From contig JADJZJ010000019.1 of assembly GCA_016715765.1 (NCBI GenBank), forward strand, positions 23,303-87,302: a DNA stretch of 64,000 bases. The letters run 5' to 3'. A program made the position numbers and the translations under genes. The notes below the pieces were generated by a model. It worked only from the letters and a program-made list of their open reading frames with translations. It was not told the DNA's origin and did no database searches. The stretch's first letter is position 1; each line of letters starts with the position of its first letter. This document shows, one piece after another, positions 17,400-27,305 of the stretch. The stretch comes from Opitutaceae bacterium. GTDB lineage: Bacteria > Verrucomicrobiota > Verrucomicrobiia > Opitutales > Opitutaceae.

Positions 17400-17953
17400 A
17401 CACAGAATACGGCCAGTATACCGCCCGCGGCGAAGTGCGTTTTGTCCGGCTGCTGCCGGGGTCGGTCGAACGCGTGTGGGCTTTTCTCACCGAATCCGAA
17501 AAGCGCAGCCGCTGGCTGGCGAGCGGGGCCATGGACCTGCGCGTGGGTGGCGGGGTGGAGCTGGTTTTCAATCACGTCAACATCACGCCGCACACCGAGC
17601 CCGTGCCGGAGAAATACCGCGATGCCGCCTGCGGCCACCCCATGACCGGCCGCATCACGCGCTGCGAGCCGCCCCGGGTGCTGGCGTACACGTGGGGCGA
17701 GGCCGACGGCAGTGATTCCGAAGTGACCTTTGAGCTGACCCCCGAATCCGGTGGCGCCACGCGCCTGGTGCTCACGCACCGCCGGCTGGGCGACAACCGC
17801 GACATGATCCTGAGCGTCAGCGCCGGCTGGCACGCGCATGTGGCAATTCTCATCGCGAAGCTCGCCGACGCCCCGGTGCCGCCGTTCTGGTCGGTGCACG
17901 CGAAACTGGAGGAAGATTACGCGCGTTTGTTCGACGCCGCCAATAATAGGTAG
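17396..17953 (+). CDS. SRPBCC / AHSA1-like protein
   Basis: This 185-residue soluble protein has the START-like fold of the AHSA1 (Hsp90 ATPase activator homologue) family. Typical pieces are LLPGSVERVWAFLTESEKRS, the centre GRITRCEPPRVLAYTW and the end KLEEDYARLF. It overlaps the ArsR gene by four bases and is almost certainly co-transcribed and repressed by it. ArsR-AHSA1 pairs are widespread; the family binds hydrophobic small molecules, but the ligand here is unknown. Confidence 0.9.
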   Translation: MNTEYGQYTARGEVRFVRLLPGSVERVWAFLTESEKRSRWLASGAMDLRVGGGVELVFNHVNITPHTEPVPEKYRDAACGHPMTGRITRCEPPRVLAYTWGEADGSDSEVTFELTPESGGATRLVLTHRRLGDNRDMILSVSAGWHAHVAILIAKLADAPVPPFWSVHAKLEEDYARLFDAANNR

Positions 17954-18009
17954 GATTGGGGGCTCCTCCTTCGGCTATATTCCCCCGCCTTGGAATAACG
18001 AAATCTCCC

Positions 18010-18072
18010 TGTAGGAGCGGCTTTATGCCGCGATGATGCGCTCACAATCGCGGCATAAAGCCGCTCCTACAA
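18010..18072. repeat. 'GTAGGAGCGGCTTTATGCCGCGA' palindrome (family D)
   Basis: The arm GTAGGAGCGGCTTTATGCCG is answered by CGGCATAAAGCCGCTCCTAC around a short loop, making a near-perfect 63-nt hairpin after the AHSA1 gene. A second copy is at 27423-27484. Confidence 0.9.
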
Positions 18073-18169
18073 TCTAGGCGGCAGCTCACAGGCAGTAACC
18101 GGATCCCGCCCGGCAATTGCTGCCACCAAATGGCTTGGATGACACCTCGAGGTCTATTTGGCTGGCGGC

Positions 18170-19088
18170 ATGGCTTTCAGTTTTACCCCGGTCAGCGGCT
18201 TTGGCCTGGTGCCGACGGCGGAGCTGATCAATCGCGCCTTTGCGGATTACGTCGTAAAGTTTCAACTCACAGAGCCAGCCCTCTGGCAGGCGGCGCGGCT
18301 GGACAGCATCGACTTCAATGCCAGCTGCGTAGTGAACGTGGACGGCACCCCGGCTGGGGTTGCGCTGATGGCGCGGCGGGGTTGGACGAGCCGCGTGGCC
18401 GCGATGGCAGTGGTGCCGGAGTTCCGTCGCCAGCGGGCCGGGCGGGCGCTGATGGAGTACGTGCTCGCCGAGGCGAAACAGCGGGGCGAGCGCGCCATGG
18501 TCCTCGAAGTCCTCACGAGCAACACGCCGGCGGTGCGATTGTATGAGTCGTTGGAATTTCGCCGGGTGCGCCGGCTGACAAGCTATGCCGGCCCGGCGCC
18601 GTCCGGCCTTTTGCCGGCACCCGGACTTGCCGAGGCCGACTTGCGGGCGGTGGCCGCCGCGCTGATCCGGGAGGAGGCGATCAACTGGCCCTGGCAATTG
18701 TCGGGCGAAACGATCGCGATGCTGACCCCGCCGCACGTTGCCTATGAACTCGACGGGGCGTGGGTGGCCCTCGTCAACGCAGCCGGCCCGTCCGTCACGA
18801 TCCGCGCGCTGGCGGTCGATGGCCCCGGGCGTCGCACCGAGCGCGCCGTGCGCCTGCTGCACGCCGTCAGTGGCCCGCCACCCGGCCACCGACTGGCGTG
18901 TGAGCGCCATCTGGCCGGAGGACCTCGAGCCGTGGATCACCGGCGCCGGGCTCACGCGCGACGAACTAAGCCAGTGGCAGATGGTCGGGCTTAATCGCGG
19001 AAGGGCTCAGGCGGAGGCGCGGAGAAACCGCGGACACGAAAGCACTGATGGGATCGGTTCCGCCATAACAGCGATCCGCGTGGAATAG
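18170..19088 (+). CDS. GNAT-family N-acetyltransferase with C-terminal second domain, frameshifted near 18870
   Basis: The N-terminal half is a GNAT domain: AVVPEFRRQRAGRALMEYVL is the acetyl-CoA binding region (motif A), followed by EVLTSNTPAVRLYESLEFRR. The start is the ATG at 18170; the TTG at 18158 is possible. A C-terminal domain continues to RALAVDGPGRRTERAVRLLH, then frame is lost at 18868-18873. One extra base there hides the continuation ATDWRVSAIWPEDLEPWIT and WQMVGLNRG, which runs to a stop near 19088 in the other frame. In the original frame the ORF ends at 18994 with an Arg/His-rich nonsense tail. Substrate unknown. Confidence 0.72.
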
Positions 19089-19122
19089 GGTACCTCCGCG
19101 CTTCCGCGAACGCGATCATTCC

Positions 19123-19728
19123 TTACGCGGCGAACGCCGGACAGTGCACCGCGAGGTCGCGGTCGGTGATGGCGGGGATGCGTTGCAGCGCAAAGATTGT
19201 GCGCGGTTCCCAAAGCTGCGAGCGCAGTGGCTCGAGGAAGCGGCGGGGCAGGTCGGGCGACTCGAGGTGACGCAGGATGTTCAACGTCTGGCGCGAGGCG
19301 GGGAGGCCCAGCCATTCGAGGACCCCGTAGATGCCGCTGCGCTCGTGCACGGCCTCGATCTCCGCCCAGCACGGGTTGGCCGTGCCGCGGAGGCTGACAT
19401 GCGCGGCCACAAAGGCGGTCAGCGCCGGGGTCTCGATCAGGGCCGACGCCAGGCCGGGGCAACGGGCCACGACCTGCAGGGCTTCCATGCGCGCAAACCC
19501 GAAGCATTCGAGGAAGGCGCGGATGTCGGCCGGCACGAAATCGAGGTAGGGCCGCCAGTCGCGGGTGCGGCAGGCGATGGACGCGGCGGCGAGGAGCTCG
19601 CTGTCGGGATTGATCGGCAGCCAGTCCTGGCCGTAGAGGCGCTCGAAGCGGACTTCCGGCCAGGGGGTGACGCGGTGGAGTTCACCGTAATGGGACCAGG
19701 TCAGGGCGATGGGCAGTTGGGTTTTCAT
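19123..19728 (-). CDS. hypothetical protein, ~200 residues
   Basis: I do not recognise this family. The protein starts at the ATG at 19728 (MKTQLPIALTWSHYGELHR). It is soluble and mostly helical, rich in Trp, Pro and Arg, with no signal peptide or membrane segment. Repeated features are LECFGFARMEALQVVARCPG and LEWLGLPASRQTLNILRHLE. An upstream in-frame start at 19779 would add 17 residues from spacer sequence. Codon composition matches the neighbours, so it is probably real. It converges with the GNAT gene and diverges from the WYL regulator. Confidence 0.6.
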   Translation of the reverse strand: MKTQLPIALTWSHYGELHRVTPWPEVRFERLYGQDWLPINPDSELLAAASIACRTRDWRPYLDFVPADIRAFLECFGFARMEALQVVARCPGLASALIETPALTAFVAAHVSLRGTANPCWAEIEAVHERSGIYGVLEWLGLPASRQTLNILRHLESPDLPRRFLEPLRSQLWEPRTIFALQRIPAITDRDLAVHCPAFAA

Positions 19729-19844
19729 GGGGCGATGGATAAAAATCATGCCCCGAGAATACCGGAGAGGGTGGGACATTGCTTGGCCCAGGCTAAAAAA
19801 TGTGCAGGATATTTTGCGATGACACCCACCGGCCTTCCGCCTCC

Positions 19845-19935
19845 GCCCTGCAGGGCCGGACCTTGGTCCGGCCTCGAAGGTGGTGACGGCATCGTGGCGT
19901 TACCTGGCGTCACCAAGGTGACGCCCTGCATTGAC
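19845..19935. repeat. tandem hairpins (family J) before the WYL regulator
   Basis: CAGGGCCGGACCTTGGTCCGGCC and GGCGTCACCAAGGTGACGCC are two adjacent hairpins with TTGG or AAGG apices, ending 12 bp before the next ATG. A related copy (GGCCGGACCGAGGTCCGGCC) lies at 62881-62901. The position so close to the start codon could influence translation. Confidence 0.65.
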
Positions 19936-19946
19936 TGAATTTTCCC

Positions 19947-20938
19947 ATGACCCCCAAACCACAGCTTTCCCGTCCGCCGCTCGAGCGCATGCTGCGCATC
20001 CATGAGGAGCTGCGCCGGGGCGCGCTCGTCAACTGCACCAAGCTCGTCGAGTCCCTGGAGGTCTCGCGCAAGACCGTCGTGCGCGACATCGCCTTCATGC
20101 GCGACCGGCTCGACCTGCCGATCGAGTTCGATTCGCGGCTCAACGCCTACCGCTACACGCAGCCGGTGAACTCGTTCCCGACCGTCAACGTGACGGAGGG
20201 CGAACTGCTGGCCCTGCTCGTGGCCCAGCGCGCCCTGGAGCAGTACCGCGGCACGCCCTTCCACCGGCAGCTGGAGGTGGCGTTCGGCAAGCTCGCGGCC
20301 GGCCTGCGCGACCGGATCTCGTTCTCCCCGGCCGACGAACTGCGCGCCGTGTCGTTCAAAAACATTGGTCTCGGCCGGACCGACCTCGCGGTGTTCAACG
20401 CCCTCAGCGCCGCGGTGCTGCACCAGGTGGAGGTGACCTTCGCCTACCGCAAGCCCGGCGAGGCGAAGGCCGCGGCGCGGCGCGTGCAGCCGTACCATCT
20501 GGCCAACCGCGAGAACCTCTGGTACCTCGTGGGCTTCGATCCGGAGCGCGGCGCCCTGCGCACGTTCGCGCTCACGCGCATCACGGGGGTCGCGACGACC
20601 AAGGCCGCCTTCAGGCGGCCGATGGATTTTTCGCCCGAGAAATTCTTTGCCAGCGCCCTCGGCGTGCTGGGCGGCGCGGGCGACTGGCGCGTGGTCATCC
20701 GCTTCTCCGCCGCCGCGGCCGAGCGCGTGCGCGAGCGCGAGTGGCACGAATCGCAGGAAATCCGCGAACTGCCCGGCGGAGCGCTGGAATTGCAGCTGCG
20801 GCTCGGCGCGCTGGAGGAGGTCGAGCAATGGATCCTCGGCTGGGGCGCCGCGGCCGAGGTGGTGGGTCCCCCGGATTGCGCGAGCGCATTTCGGGGAAGA
20901 CCGCGGCAACCCTCGCGAAGACGTACCGAGCGGTTTAA
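19947..20938 (+). CDS. HTH/WYL-domain transcriptional regulator, frameshifted near 20872
   Basis: An N-terminal HTH_11-type winged helix (LVNCTKLVESLEVSRKTVVR) is followed by a WYL domain with RVQPYHLANRENLWYLVGFD. WYL regulators sense nucleotides or other small ligands and often control DNA-damage, defence or metabolic genes. The normal family ending appears only if one base is restored at 20868-20876, within GGTCCCCCGGA. The protein then continues LRERISGKTAATLAKTYRAV and stops at 20936-20938, about 330 residues. Uncorrected, the frame runs on to 21113 through spacer sequence. A C-run indel suggests base-calling error. Confidence 0.82.
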
Positions 20939-22465
20939 CCGGAATACGGAGAACGGCCGAAAACCAAACCGAAGCAAGGCACAGAAGGCGCAGCACAAAA
21001 GGACCAATCATAACAGAGGAAGCAGAGCAAACGAAGGTTTGAATTTGCAAGCCCCCCGCCCCTCCGCCCTCCCCTGCAGAACGTCTGCCCGAGAGCCCCT
21101 CGTATCATCCTGACCGGGGCCGGGCGGACCAAAACCGGGTAAGCCCCGCCGAAACCCCGGGCCCACCATCCGCCAATCATCCGCGACAGAACGAAACCGT
21201 ACACCATTATCAAACGGGGATTTCACGGGATCGGATTTGCAGGCCATCGCGGACAAAGAACACAAGCCGCGGGCCGTCCTCGCCGCGGGCGGCGGGGCGC
21301 GGGGGGGGGTCCCCCGGCGGGGCGCGGTGGCGGGGGTATTGGAATTGGGGGTCTCGTCCGCGCGGCCGGCGGTCGACCAGGCGGGGAGGCGCCGCTTCGC
21401 GGCGGCGGTTTGTTTCATGCGCGTCCACGACCTTTGTGGGGCGCCCGGGGGCGCGGCGCAGAGAGCGGGCCGGGTTCTCGTCAGTTTTAACGCCTGATCC
21501 GCAGGGCGTGTCCGCGGGCGGGGCCGCGGCCGGCCGGCCGGGGTCGCGGCCCCCCCCCGCCCCGCGGGGGGGTTCGGCGGTTTCGGCCGCGCGCGCGGGG
21601 GCCGTCCGCGGCCCCCGGCCCGCCCGGGGCGGGCCGGCCGCGGCGCGCGGCCGGGCGCCGCCGCGCCGACCGAGCGCAGAGCCGCCAGCGGGGCAGGGCG
21701 GGCGCGGCCCCGCCTGCCCGCCGGACCCCGAACCCCGCCTTCCCGTCCCCGCCCGGGCGCGCCGGCGCGGCCCCCCGCCGGCGGGGGGCGGGCGGGCGCG
21801 CCCCGGGCGGGGGGGGCGCCGTCGCCAACACGCCGGGCCCGCCGCCACGCGCGGGTCCGGCGGGGGCCCGGCGCGGCGGGGGGCCCGGGTCACCACGCCG
21901 CCGCGGCGGGGGGCGGCGCGGTCGGGGTCTGGCGGGGCGCCCGGGCCCCGCCCCCGCGCCGCGGGGGGGCCGGGGGCGGGCGGGGGGCCCGGGGCCCCGG
22001 CCCCGCCGCGCCCCCGCCCGCCGGGCCCCCGCCCCCGGCGGGGCGGCGTTGCGCCGCTGGGGGGGGGGGTCGGGGCGGGCCCGCCTCGAGCGCGGGGCGA
22101 GGCCGCGGGGGGCCCCGCGGGCGGGGGGGGGCGCGGGGACCGCGCCCGCCGGCGCGGGCGGCCCCGCGCGCGACCACCGCGCCGGCCCCCCGCGCGCCGC
22201 GGCGCGGGCGCGCGGGGCCCGCCCCGGGCCGCTGGCCGCCGCGCGCGCGCGGGCGCGCCGGGCGGGCCGCGGGGGCGGCGCGGGCGCGCGGGCGGGGGCG
22301 CGGGGGGGCGCGGCGGGGGCGGCGCGGCCGTGCCGGCGCGCCCGGGCCCTCCCCGCGCCCCGCGGCCGCCCCCCAGCGGGCTTGCATGAACCAGTCGGTG
22401 TTCGCCCGTTGCCACGGCGCCGGGGCGGGGGAAAGGGAGGCATTCATGGGGACAGGGGTATCGGG
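20939..22465. other. spacer with worn repeats followed by extreme GC block; no gene seen
   Basis: At 20940-21060 the sequence resembles a degraded palindromic arm of the 'CACAAAGGACCAATCATAAC' type. At 21237-21330 there is a worn family B arm (GACAAAGAACACAAGCC). From about 21500 to 22390 nearly every base is G or C, with CCCGGGGC/GCGCGC strings and no codon periodicity. The long ORFs on both strands translate to Arg/Pro/Gly/Ala repeats. I read it as unreliable consensus sequence. No gene, RNA or origin is recognisable. Confidence 0.6.
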
Positions 22466-22652
22466 CGGAACGCTCAACGCTTAACTTTTAACGTTCAACG
22501 CTCAAGTGGGTCAGGGGTATTGGAGGCCGGAGTAGCTCCGTGCCCGCGAGGACGTTGACGGCTGCGCGGCGTGAATCGACTCGCGTCCGGCCGCATCGGC
22601 CACCACGCGGTCACTTGAGCGTTAAGCGTTGAACGTTAAACGTTGAGCGTTC
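22466..22652. repeat. family C element with GGAACGCTCAACG terminal inverted repeats
   Basis: The left end GGAACGCTCAACGCTTAAC plus TTTTAACGTTCAACG and the right end GCGTTGAACGTTAAACG plus TTGAGCGTTC are inverted repeats built from AACGCT/AACGTT-like units around a unique ~110-bp core. Other copies are at 27360-27572, 28452-28582 and 54151-54262. Confidence 0.8.
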
Positions 22653-22680
22653 TCCCCCCTTCCGCGCATGATGGCGGGTC

Positions 22681-25593
22681 ATGAGCGCCGATCCCATTCG
22701 CCCGCGCACCGAACCCGAGCCCGTCCGCAGTACCTGGGATGATCTCCTCGCCGGGGTGAAAACCCCCGCCGACTGGCTGGCGCACAAGGCGGTCCTGCGG
22801 CGGCGCTACCTCGAACTCATCCGCGACGACCGCAAGCCGGCCCGGCCGCCGCTCGACCTGCGCACGCACGAGTCGGTGGATGTGGACGGCATCTACGAGC
22901 GCCGGCTGATCAGCTACGCGGTCGAGGCCGACGAACGCGCCCATGCGTTCCTGGCAATTCCCTACGGCCTCACCGGTCCCGCCCCGGCGATGGTCACGCT
23001 CCACGGCACTTATGCGCACGGCAAGGAGCGCGAGGCCGGACTCGAGGAAAACCCGGAGAAGGCGTTCCTCGATCATCTCGCCCGGCGCGGCTACGTGGTG
23101 ATCGCCCCCGACCATTTCGTGGCCGGCGAGCGCACGCCGCCCGAAGGCGCCTACGAGACGGCGCGGTTTCACCGGAAGCACCCCGAGTGGACTGCCGTCG
23201 GAAAATTCACCTACGAACACTCCATCGCCATCGACGTTCTGCTCACCCTGCCCGAAGTGGACCCGGCCCGCATCGGGACGCTCGGCCATTCGCTGGGCGG
23301 CCACGGGGCGTATTTTCTCGCGGCCTACGACGAACGCGTCCGCGCGGCGGTGTCCAATTCCGGCTGCGCGCCGTTCCGGTACAACACCAAGGTGGAGGCG
23401 TGGGCGCGCGATCATTTCTACACCTACCTGAAGCCGATCCGCGCCGGCCTGCTCCGCGGCGAGCTGCCGCCGATCGACATGCACGAGATCATGGCCCTGA
23501 TCGCCCCGCGGCCGTTCCTCGACCTCTCCGGCCTCAACGACCTCATCGCCGGCGACCCGCCGCAGCTCGCCGGGTGGACGTACCGGCAGCGGGTGCTGAT
23601 GCTGATGAAGGTGATGGATGCGTACGAGCTGGAGTCGGCGGCACCGAACTTCGCCTTTTACGCCCACGGGTCGGGCCATGCGGCCCCGCACGAGGTGCGC
23701 ATGCTCATGTATGGGTGGCTCGACAAGCACCTGAAGCCGGCGGCCGCGACGGCCGCGCATCTGTTGCCGGACAACCGCTTCGCCAACCTCGGCCTGGCCT
23801 CCGCCGTGTCCGAGAGCCGCGGCGTCGCCGCCCTGCGGGATGCGCAGGGACGCTCGCTCGTGCTCACGCTCCTGCTCGACCTGAGTACGCGCGGCTCGCT
23901 GCTGGTGACCGACGTGGACTCCGGGGAGACGACCCAGGTGGATTTTCCCGAGAGCACGCGTTCCGACACCTGGGCGGCGTGGGCGCCCTACGCCTCGCTG
24001 CTCAGTGCCAACGGGCGTTTCTACACCCTCGCGGGCAAGACCCTGCTGGAATTCGATCCCAACCGCCGCGCCTTCACCTTCCATGGCGTGCCGGCGGCCT
24101 CCGAGACCTGCTGCGTGGATACCGCGATGGCGGATGGCCCCGATGGCCGGATCTACGCCGCCACCCATCCCAACGCCCGCCTGGTTTCCTTTGATCCCGT
24201 CACGCAGGAACTCCGCGACCACGGGCAGTTGGATGCGGCGGAGCATTATCCCGGCAGTCTGGCGGTGGATGCGGCCGGCTGGATCTACGCCGGTATCGGC
24301 ACGGCGCGCTGGAACTTCGTGGCGTTCGATCCGCGCACCGGTGTGATGCGTCCGCTGCTGGCGGAAAGCGAACGCGGACAGGGGTCGGCCCGGGTGAGCG
24401 CGGGCCCGGACGGGGCGGTTTACGGCGAGGCGGGCGGGCGGCATTACCGGCTGCATCCCGACCGTGCCGAACCGGTTGAAGCGGCCGAAGTCCCGGCCGC
24501 CGTGCCCTGCAGGGCGGGTCGTTTTACGAACCGGACGGCGGTTCTGCCGGATGGACGCCGCATCACCGTGCATCTGCCGGAACGTCGCATGGAAATCGAA
24601 GGTCCGGGCGGCGCGGCGCGCGAGATTGCGGTCAATTTTCGTTCGGGCGGAGCGTTCATCGCCTCGTTGGGGGTCGGGCCCGGGGGCGGAATCTACGGGA
24701 GCACCTCGCACCCGATGCATCTCGTTCGTTACGACCCCGCGGGGCGCGAGATCACCGACCTCGGGGCGATCAAGGCCATCGGCGGCGGCAACATCTGCGC
24801 GTTTGCCGCGCAGGGTGCCGCCCTGGTCGGGCCGGCCTATCCGTTTGGCGATGTGTTCCTCTTTGACCCCGCGCAGCCCTTTGCCCCTGAGCAGGCCTCC
24901 GCGCCGAATCCGCGGGTGCTGACCCGATTTGAAAAGCACATCACGCGGCCGCGCACCTGTGTCGCCCATCCCGACGGCCGGCATGTGATCGTCGCGGGTT
25001 TCATGGACTACGGTTTGGTCGGCGGCGGATTGGGCATCGTGGACCTGCAGTCCGGCCAAACGACGCTGCTCACCCATGAGCAGGTCATGCCGCGCCATAG
25101 CACCCACACCCTCAGGGCCCTGGCAAACGGCGATCTGGTGGGAGGCACCAGCGTGCACGCGCCCGGGGGCGGACATTCCACGGAGAAGGAGGCCATTCTT
25201 TACCTCTTTGACTGGTCGCGCCGGCAGGTGGTGTTCCAGACAGTGCCCGTGCCCGGGGCGGAGGAGATAAACAGCGTGGAGGTCGGGGCCGATGGATTTG
25301 TTTATGGGCTCACTGCCGGCGGTCAGTTCTTTGGGTTCGATCCCGTGCGGCGGGTCGTCGTGAAGCGCGAGGATCTGTCCGCGCACGGCGAAGTCGTGCG
25401 GCACTCGCTGGGCCGCAGTCCGGACGGAGTGGTTTATGGCGTGCTTGGGCAGGCGGTGTTCCGCGTGGAGCCCGTCGACCACCGCATCACCGTGCTCGCC
25501 AAGCCCCCGGTGCCGATCACCGCCGGCCTGGCGGTCACCGGCGACCGGCTGTATTTCGCCTCGAAGGCGAATATCTGGAGCTGCCGGTTGTGA
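22681..25593 (+). CDS. alpha/beta hydrolase fused to a C-terminal beta-propeller
   Basis: Residues ~1-360 are an alpha/beta hydrolase of the dienelactone hydrolase/acetyl-esterase type: oxyanion region LHGTYAHGK, nucleophile elbow GHSLGGHG (Ser204), and His333 in GSGHAAPHEVR. Residues ~385-970 are built of repeats such as DGPDGRIYAATHPNARLVSF, VDAAGWIYAGIG and VGADGFVYGLTAGGQFFGFD, a propeller of the NHL/SMP-30-like or lyase-like type. No signal peptide is evident, so it may act in the cytosol. The 970-residue combination in one chain is unusual to me; each half normally occurs alone. Substrate is unknown, perhaps an acylated sugar or uronide. It is an isolated gene between repeat-filled spacers. 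Confidence 0.78.
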   Translation: MSADPIRPRTEPEPVRSTWDDLLAGVKTPADWLAHKAVLRRRYLELIRDDRKPARPPLDLRTHESVDVDGIYERRLISYAVEADERAHAFLAIPYGLTGPAPAMVTLHGTYAHGKEREAGLEENPEKAFLDHLARRGYVVIAPDHFVAGERTPPEGAYETARFHRKHPEWTAVGKFTYEHSIAIDVLLTLPEVDPARIGTLGHSLGGHGAYFLAAYDERVRAAVSNSGCAPFRYNTKVEAWARDHFYTYLKPIRAGLLRGELPPIDMHEIMALIAPRPFLDLSGLNDLIAGDPPQLAGWTYRQRVLMLMKVMDAYELESAAPNFAFYAHGSGHAAPHEVRMLMYGWLDKHLKPAAATAAHLLPDNRFANLGLASAVSESRGVAALRDAQGRSLVLTLLLDLSTRGSLLVTDVDSGETTQVDFPESTRSDTWAAWAPYASLLSANGRFYTLAGKTLLEFDPNRRAFTFHGVPAASETCCVDTAMADGPDGRIYAATHPNARLVSFDPVTQELRDHGQLDAAEHYPGSLAVDAAGWIYAGIGTARWNFVAFDPRTGVMRPLLAESERGQGSARVSAGPDGAVYGEAGGRHYRLHPDRAEPVEAAEVPAAVPCRAGRFTNRTAVLPDGRRITVHLPERRMEIEGPGGAAREIAVNFRSGGAFIASLGVGPGGGIYGSTSHPMHLVRYDPAGREITDLGAIKAIGGGNICAFAAQGAALVGPAYPFGDVFLFDPAQPFAPEQASAPNPRVLTRFEKHITRPRTCVAHPDGRHVIVAGFMDYGLVGGGLGIVDLQSGQTTLLTHEQVMPRHSTHTLRALANGDLVGGTSVHAPGGGHSTEKEAILYLFDWSRRQVVFQTVPVPGAEEINSVEVGADGFVYGLTAGGQFFGFDPVRRVVVKREDLSAHGEVVRHSLGRSPDGVVYGVLGQAVFRVEPVDHRITVLAKPPVPITAGLAVTGDRLYFASKANIWSCRL

Positions 25594-25654
25594 CAGCGCC
25601 AGCGGCGCGCCGACATCACAGCCTAGGGCAACGCCCTGGGAAATATTGATCCGA

Positions 25655-25750
25655 CGTCACGAGGGCTGAAGGCCCGCCCCATGGATCGGGCTTTCAGCCC
25701 TCGCCCTCCATCTATCCCCCATTCCTGGGGTTGCACCCCAGGCTCTTATG
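25655..25750. repeat. two palindromic units in spacer
   Basis: GAGGGCTGAAGGCCCGCCCC and GGGCTTTCAGCCCTCGCCC form one hairpin, and CCTGGGGTTGCACCCCAGG forms a second. They lie about 100 bp before the start of the next gene. Confidence 0.7.
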
Positions 25751-25848
25751 GTGCGGGCCGTTGGCCCTGAATTGCGTGATCGTTGGATCAACACTCCGTC
25801 GCGCTTGCGTCGGCCTGCGCGACGGAACTGAATCCGCCACTCTATTGC

Positions 25849-27300
25849 ATGGATACCGGGGCAATACCTGTGCGCAGCCGTTTCGCGCTTTGGCTCGCGT
25901 TGATCGTCGCTGTCTTTGCGGCGGTGCGCTGGGTGGGCATGTCGTGCGACCTGTGGCTGGATGAAATCTGGTCGCTGGGGCTGGTGCGGGAAATCAAGGC
26001 GCCGTGGGAAATCCTCACGAAGGTGCTGCACGACAACAATCACCCGCTCAACTCGCTCTGGCTGTCCTGGCTGCCGGCCGTGGGTCCGGCGTGGACCTAT
26101 CGTCTGCTGGCGTGGTGCACCGGAAGCGCGACCGTGCTGCTGGCGGGATTGATCGCCCGCCGCCAATACCGGGCGCTGCACCCGGAGTCCGCCAGCGGCG
26201 CGGCTGATGCCGCCGGTCTGTTCACCGCGGTGCTGACCGGTGGCGCGCACCTGCTCGTGCACTATTCCTCCGAGGCGCGCGGCTACGCCCCGGCCGTGGC
26301 GGGCGGGCTGCTGGCGTGGTACGCGTTGAGCCACGCCGCCGGGCGCACCGCCGGACGCTGGGCGGTCGTTTATGGATTCGCCTGCGTGCTGGGTCTGCTC
26401 TCGCACCTTGTGATGGTGCCGGTGATGGCCGCGGCCCTGGTCTGGTCGGCCCTGGCCATGGTGCGGGACCGGAGCCGCTGGCAAGCGGGCCTGAAACGCC
26501 TGGCCGTCTGGCATGCCGTTCCGTGGTTGTTTTTCGGTTTTTATTACGGGGGCTTTGTCCGCCGGCTGAGCATCGGGGGCGGGCCGGAGAATCCGCTCGC
26601 CGGCGTGCTGGGTGATGTGGCGGCCTTCACCCTGGGATTCCCACCGGAGTCCGGTCGCATGCTGGCGCTGCCGGTCCTGCTCGGCGTGGCGGTGCTGGCG
26701 CTCGTGTTGATCTGGCGGCGGGATTGGACGCTCGGGGTGTTTTATGGACTCGCGGCCTTCATCCTGCCGGCGGTCGGGCCGGCGCTGGGCCGTTTCACGC
26801 TGCTGTTTCCGCGCTACTTCATCGTCAGCGCCGTGCTCGTCCTGCTGCTGGCCGGGTACGTCCTGGCGCGGCTGTGGGCGCGCGGGGGCGTGTGGCGCTG
26901 GGTGACGCTCGGACTCGTGGCGCTGTTTCTCGCGGGCAATGGGCTGCACACCTATCGCCTGGGCCGTGACGGCCGCGGACAGTATCAGGCGGCGCTGCGC
27001 CACCTTGTGGCGCAAACACCGGCGCCGGTGGTGTCGGTGGGTTCGGATTCCGATTTCCGCAACGGGCCCCTCATCGGCTATCACGCCGCCGCGACCGGAC
27101 TTGGCCGGAAGATCCGTTATCATCCCGCCGACCGCGTGCCCCGGGCCGGCACGCAGTGGCTCATCATTCACCGTCTGGATGGCGGCGAAGTTCCGCCCGG
27201 GGCCGTGGGCGATCCCCGGGGCAACCGCTATGAGCTGGAAAAGGTGTTTCCGCACGCGCCGCTGTCGGGGTGGGATTGGTATGTGTATCGGCGGCGGTGA
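25849..27300 (+). CDS. GT39/ArnT-like multi-pass membrane glycosyltransferase
   Basis: This 483-residue protein has about ten hydrophobic segments. After TM1 the first extracytoplasmic loop carries DLWLDEIWSLGLVREI and the segment NNHPLNSLWL, matching the acidic pair and HP-containing loop of GT-C enzymes that use polyprenyl-phosphate sugars (PMT/ArnT-like). HYSSEARGYAPAVAGGLLAW is another family landmark. The C-terminal ~100 residues form a soluble domain. It probably transfers a sugar to a lipid, glycan or protein outside the membrane; the acceptor is unknown. I chose the ATG at 25849 because the longer frame from 25783 starts in spacer repeats. Confidence 0.8.
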   Translation: MDTGAIPVRSRFALWLALIVAVFAAVRWVGMSCDLWLDEIWSLGLVREIKAPWEILTKVLHDNNHPLNSLWLSWLPAVGPAWTYRLLAWCTGSATVLLAGLIARRQYRALHPESASGAADAAGLFTAVLTGGAHLLVHYSSEARGYAPAVAGGLLAWYALSHAAGRTAGRWAVVYGFACVLGLLSHLVMVPVMAAALVWSALAMVRDRSRWQAGLKRLAVWHAVPWLFFGFYYGGFVRRLSIGGGPENPLAGVLGDVAAFTLGFPPESGRMLALPVLLGVAVLALVLIWRRDWTLGVFYGLAAFILPAVGPALGRFTLLFPRYFIVSAVLVLLLAGYVLARLWARGGVWRWVTLGLVALFLAGNGLHTYRLGRDGRGQYQAALRHLVAQTPAPVVSVGSDSDFRNGPLIGYHAAATGLGRKIRYHPADRVPRAGTQWLIIHRLDGGEVPPGAVGDPRGNRYELEKVFPHAPLSGWDWYVYRRR

Positions 27301-27305
27301 GCCGC

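Noticed and set aside
21436..22477. 300-400 residue frames in the second GC block
   Set aside because: Same reason: near-pure GC, no codon-position pattern, no recognisable protein, and adjacent to worn repeats.
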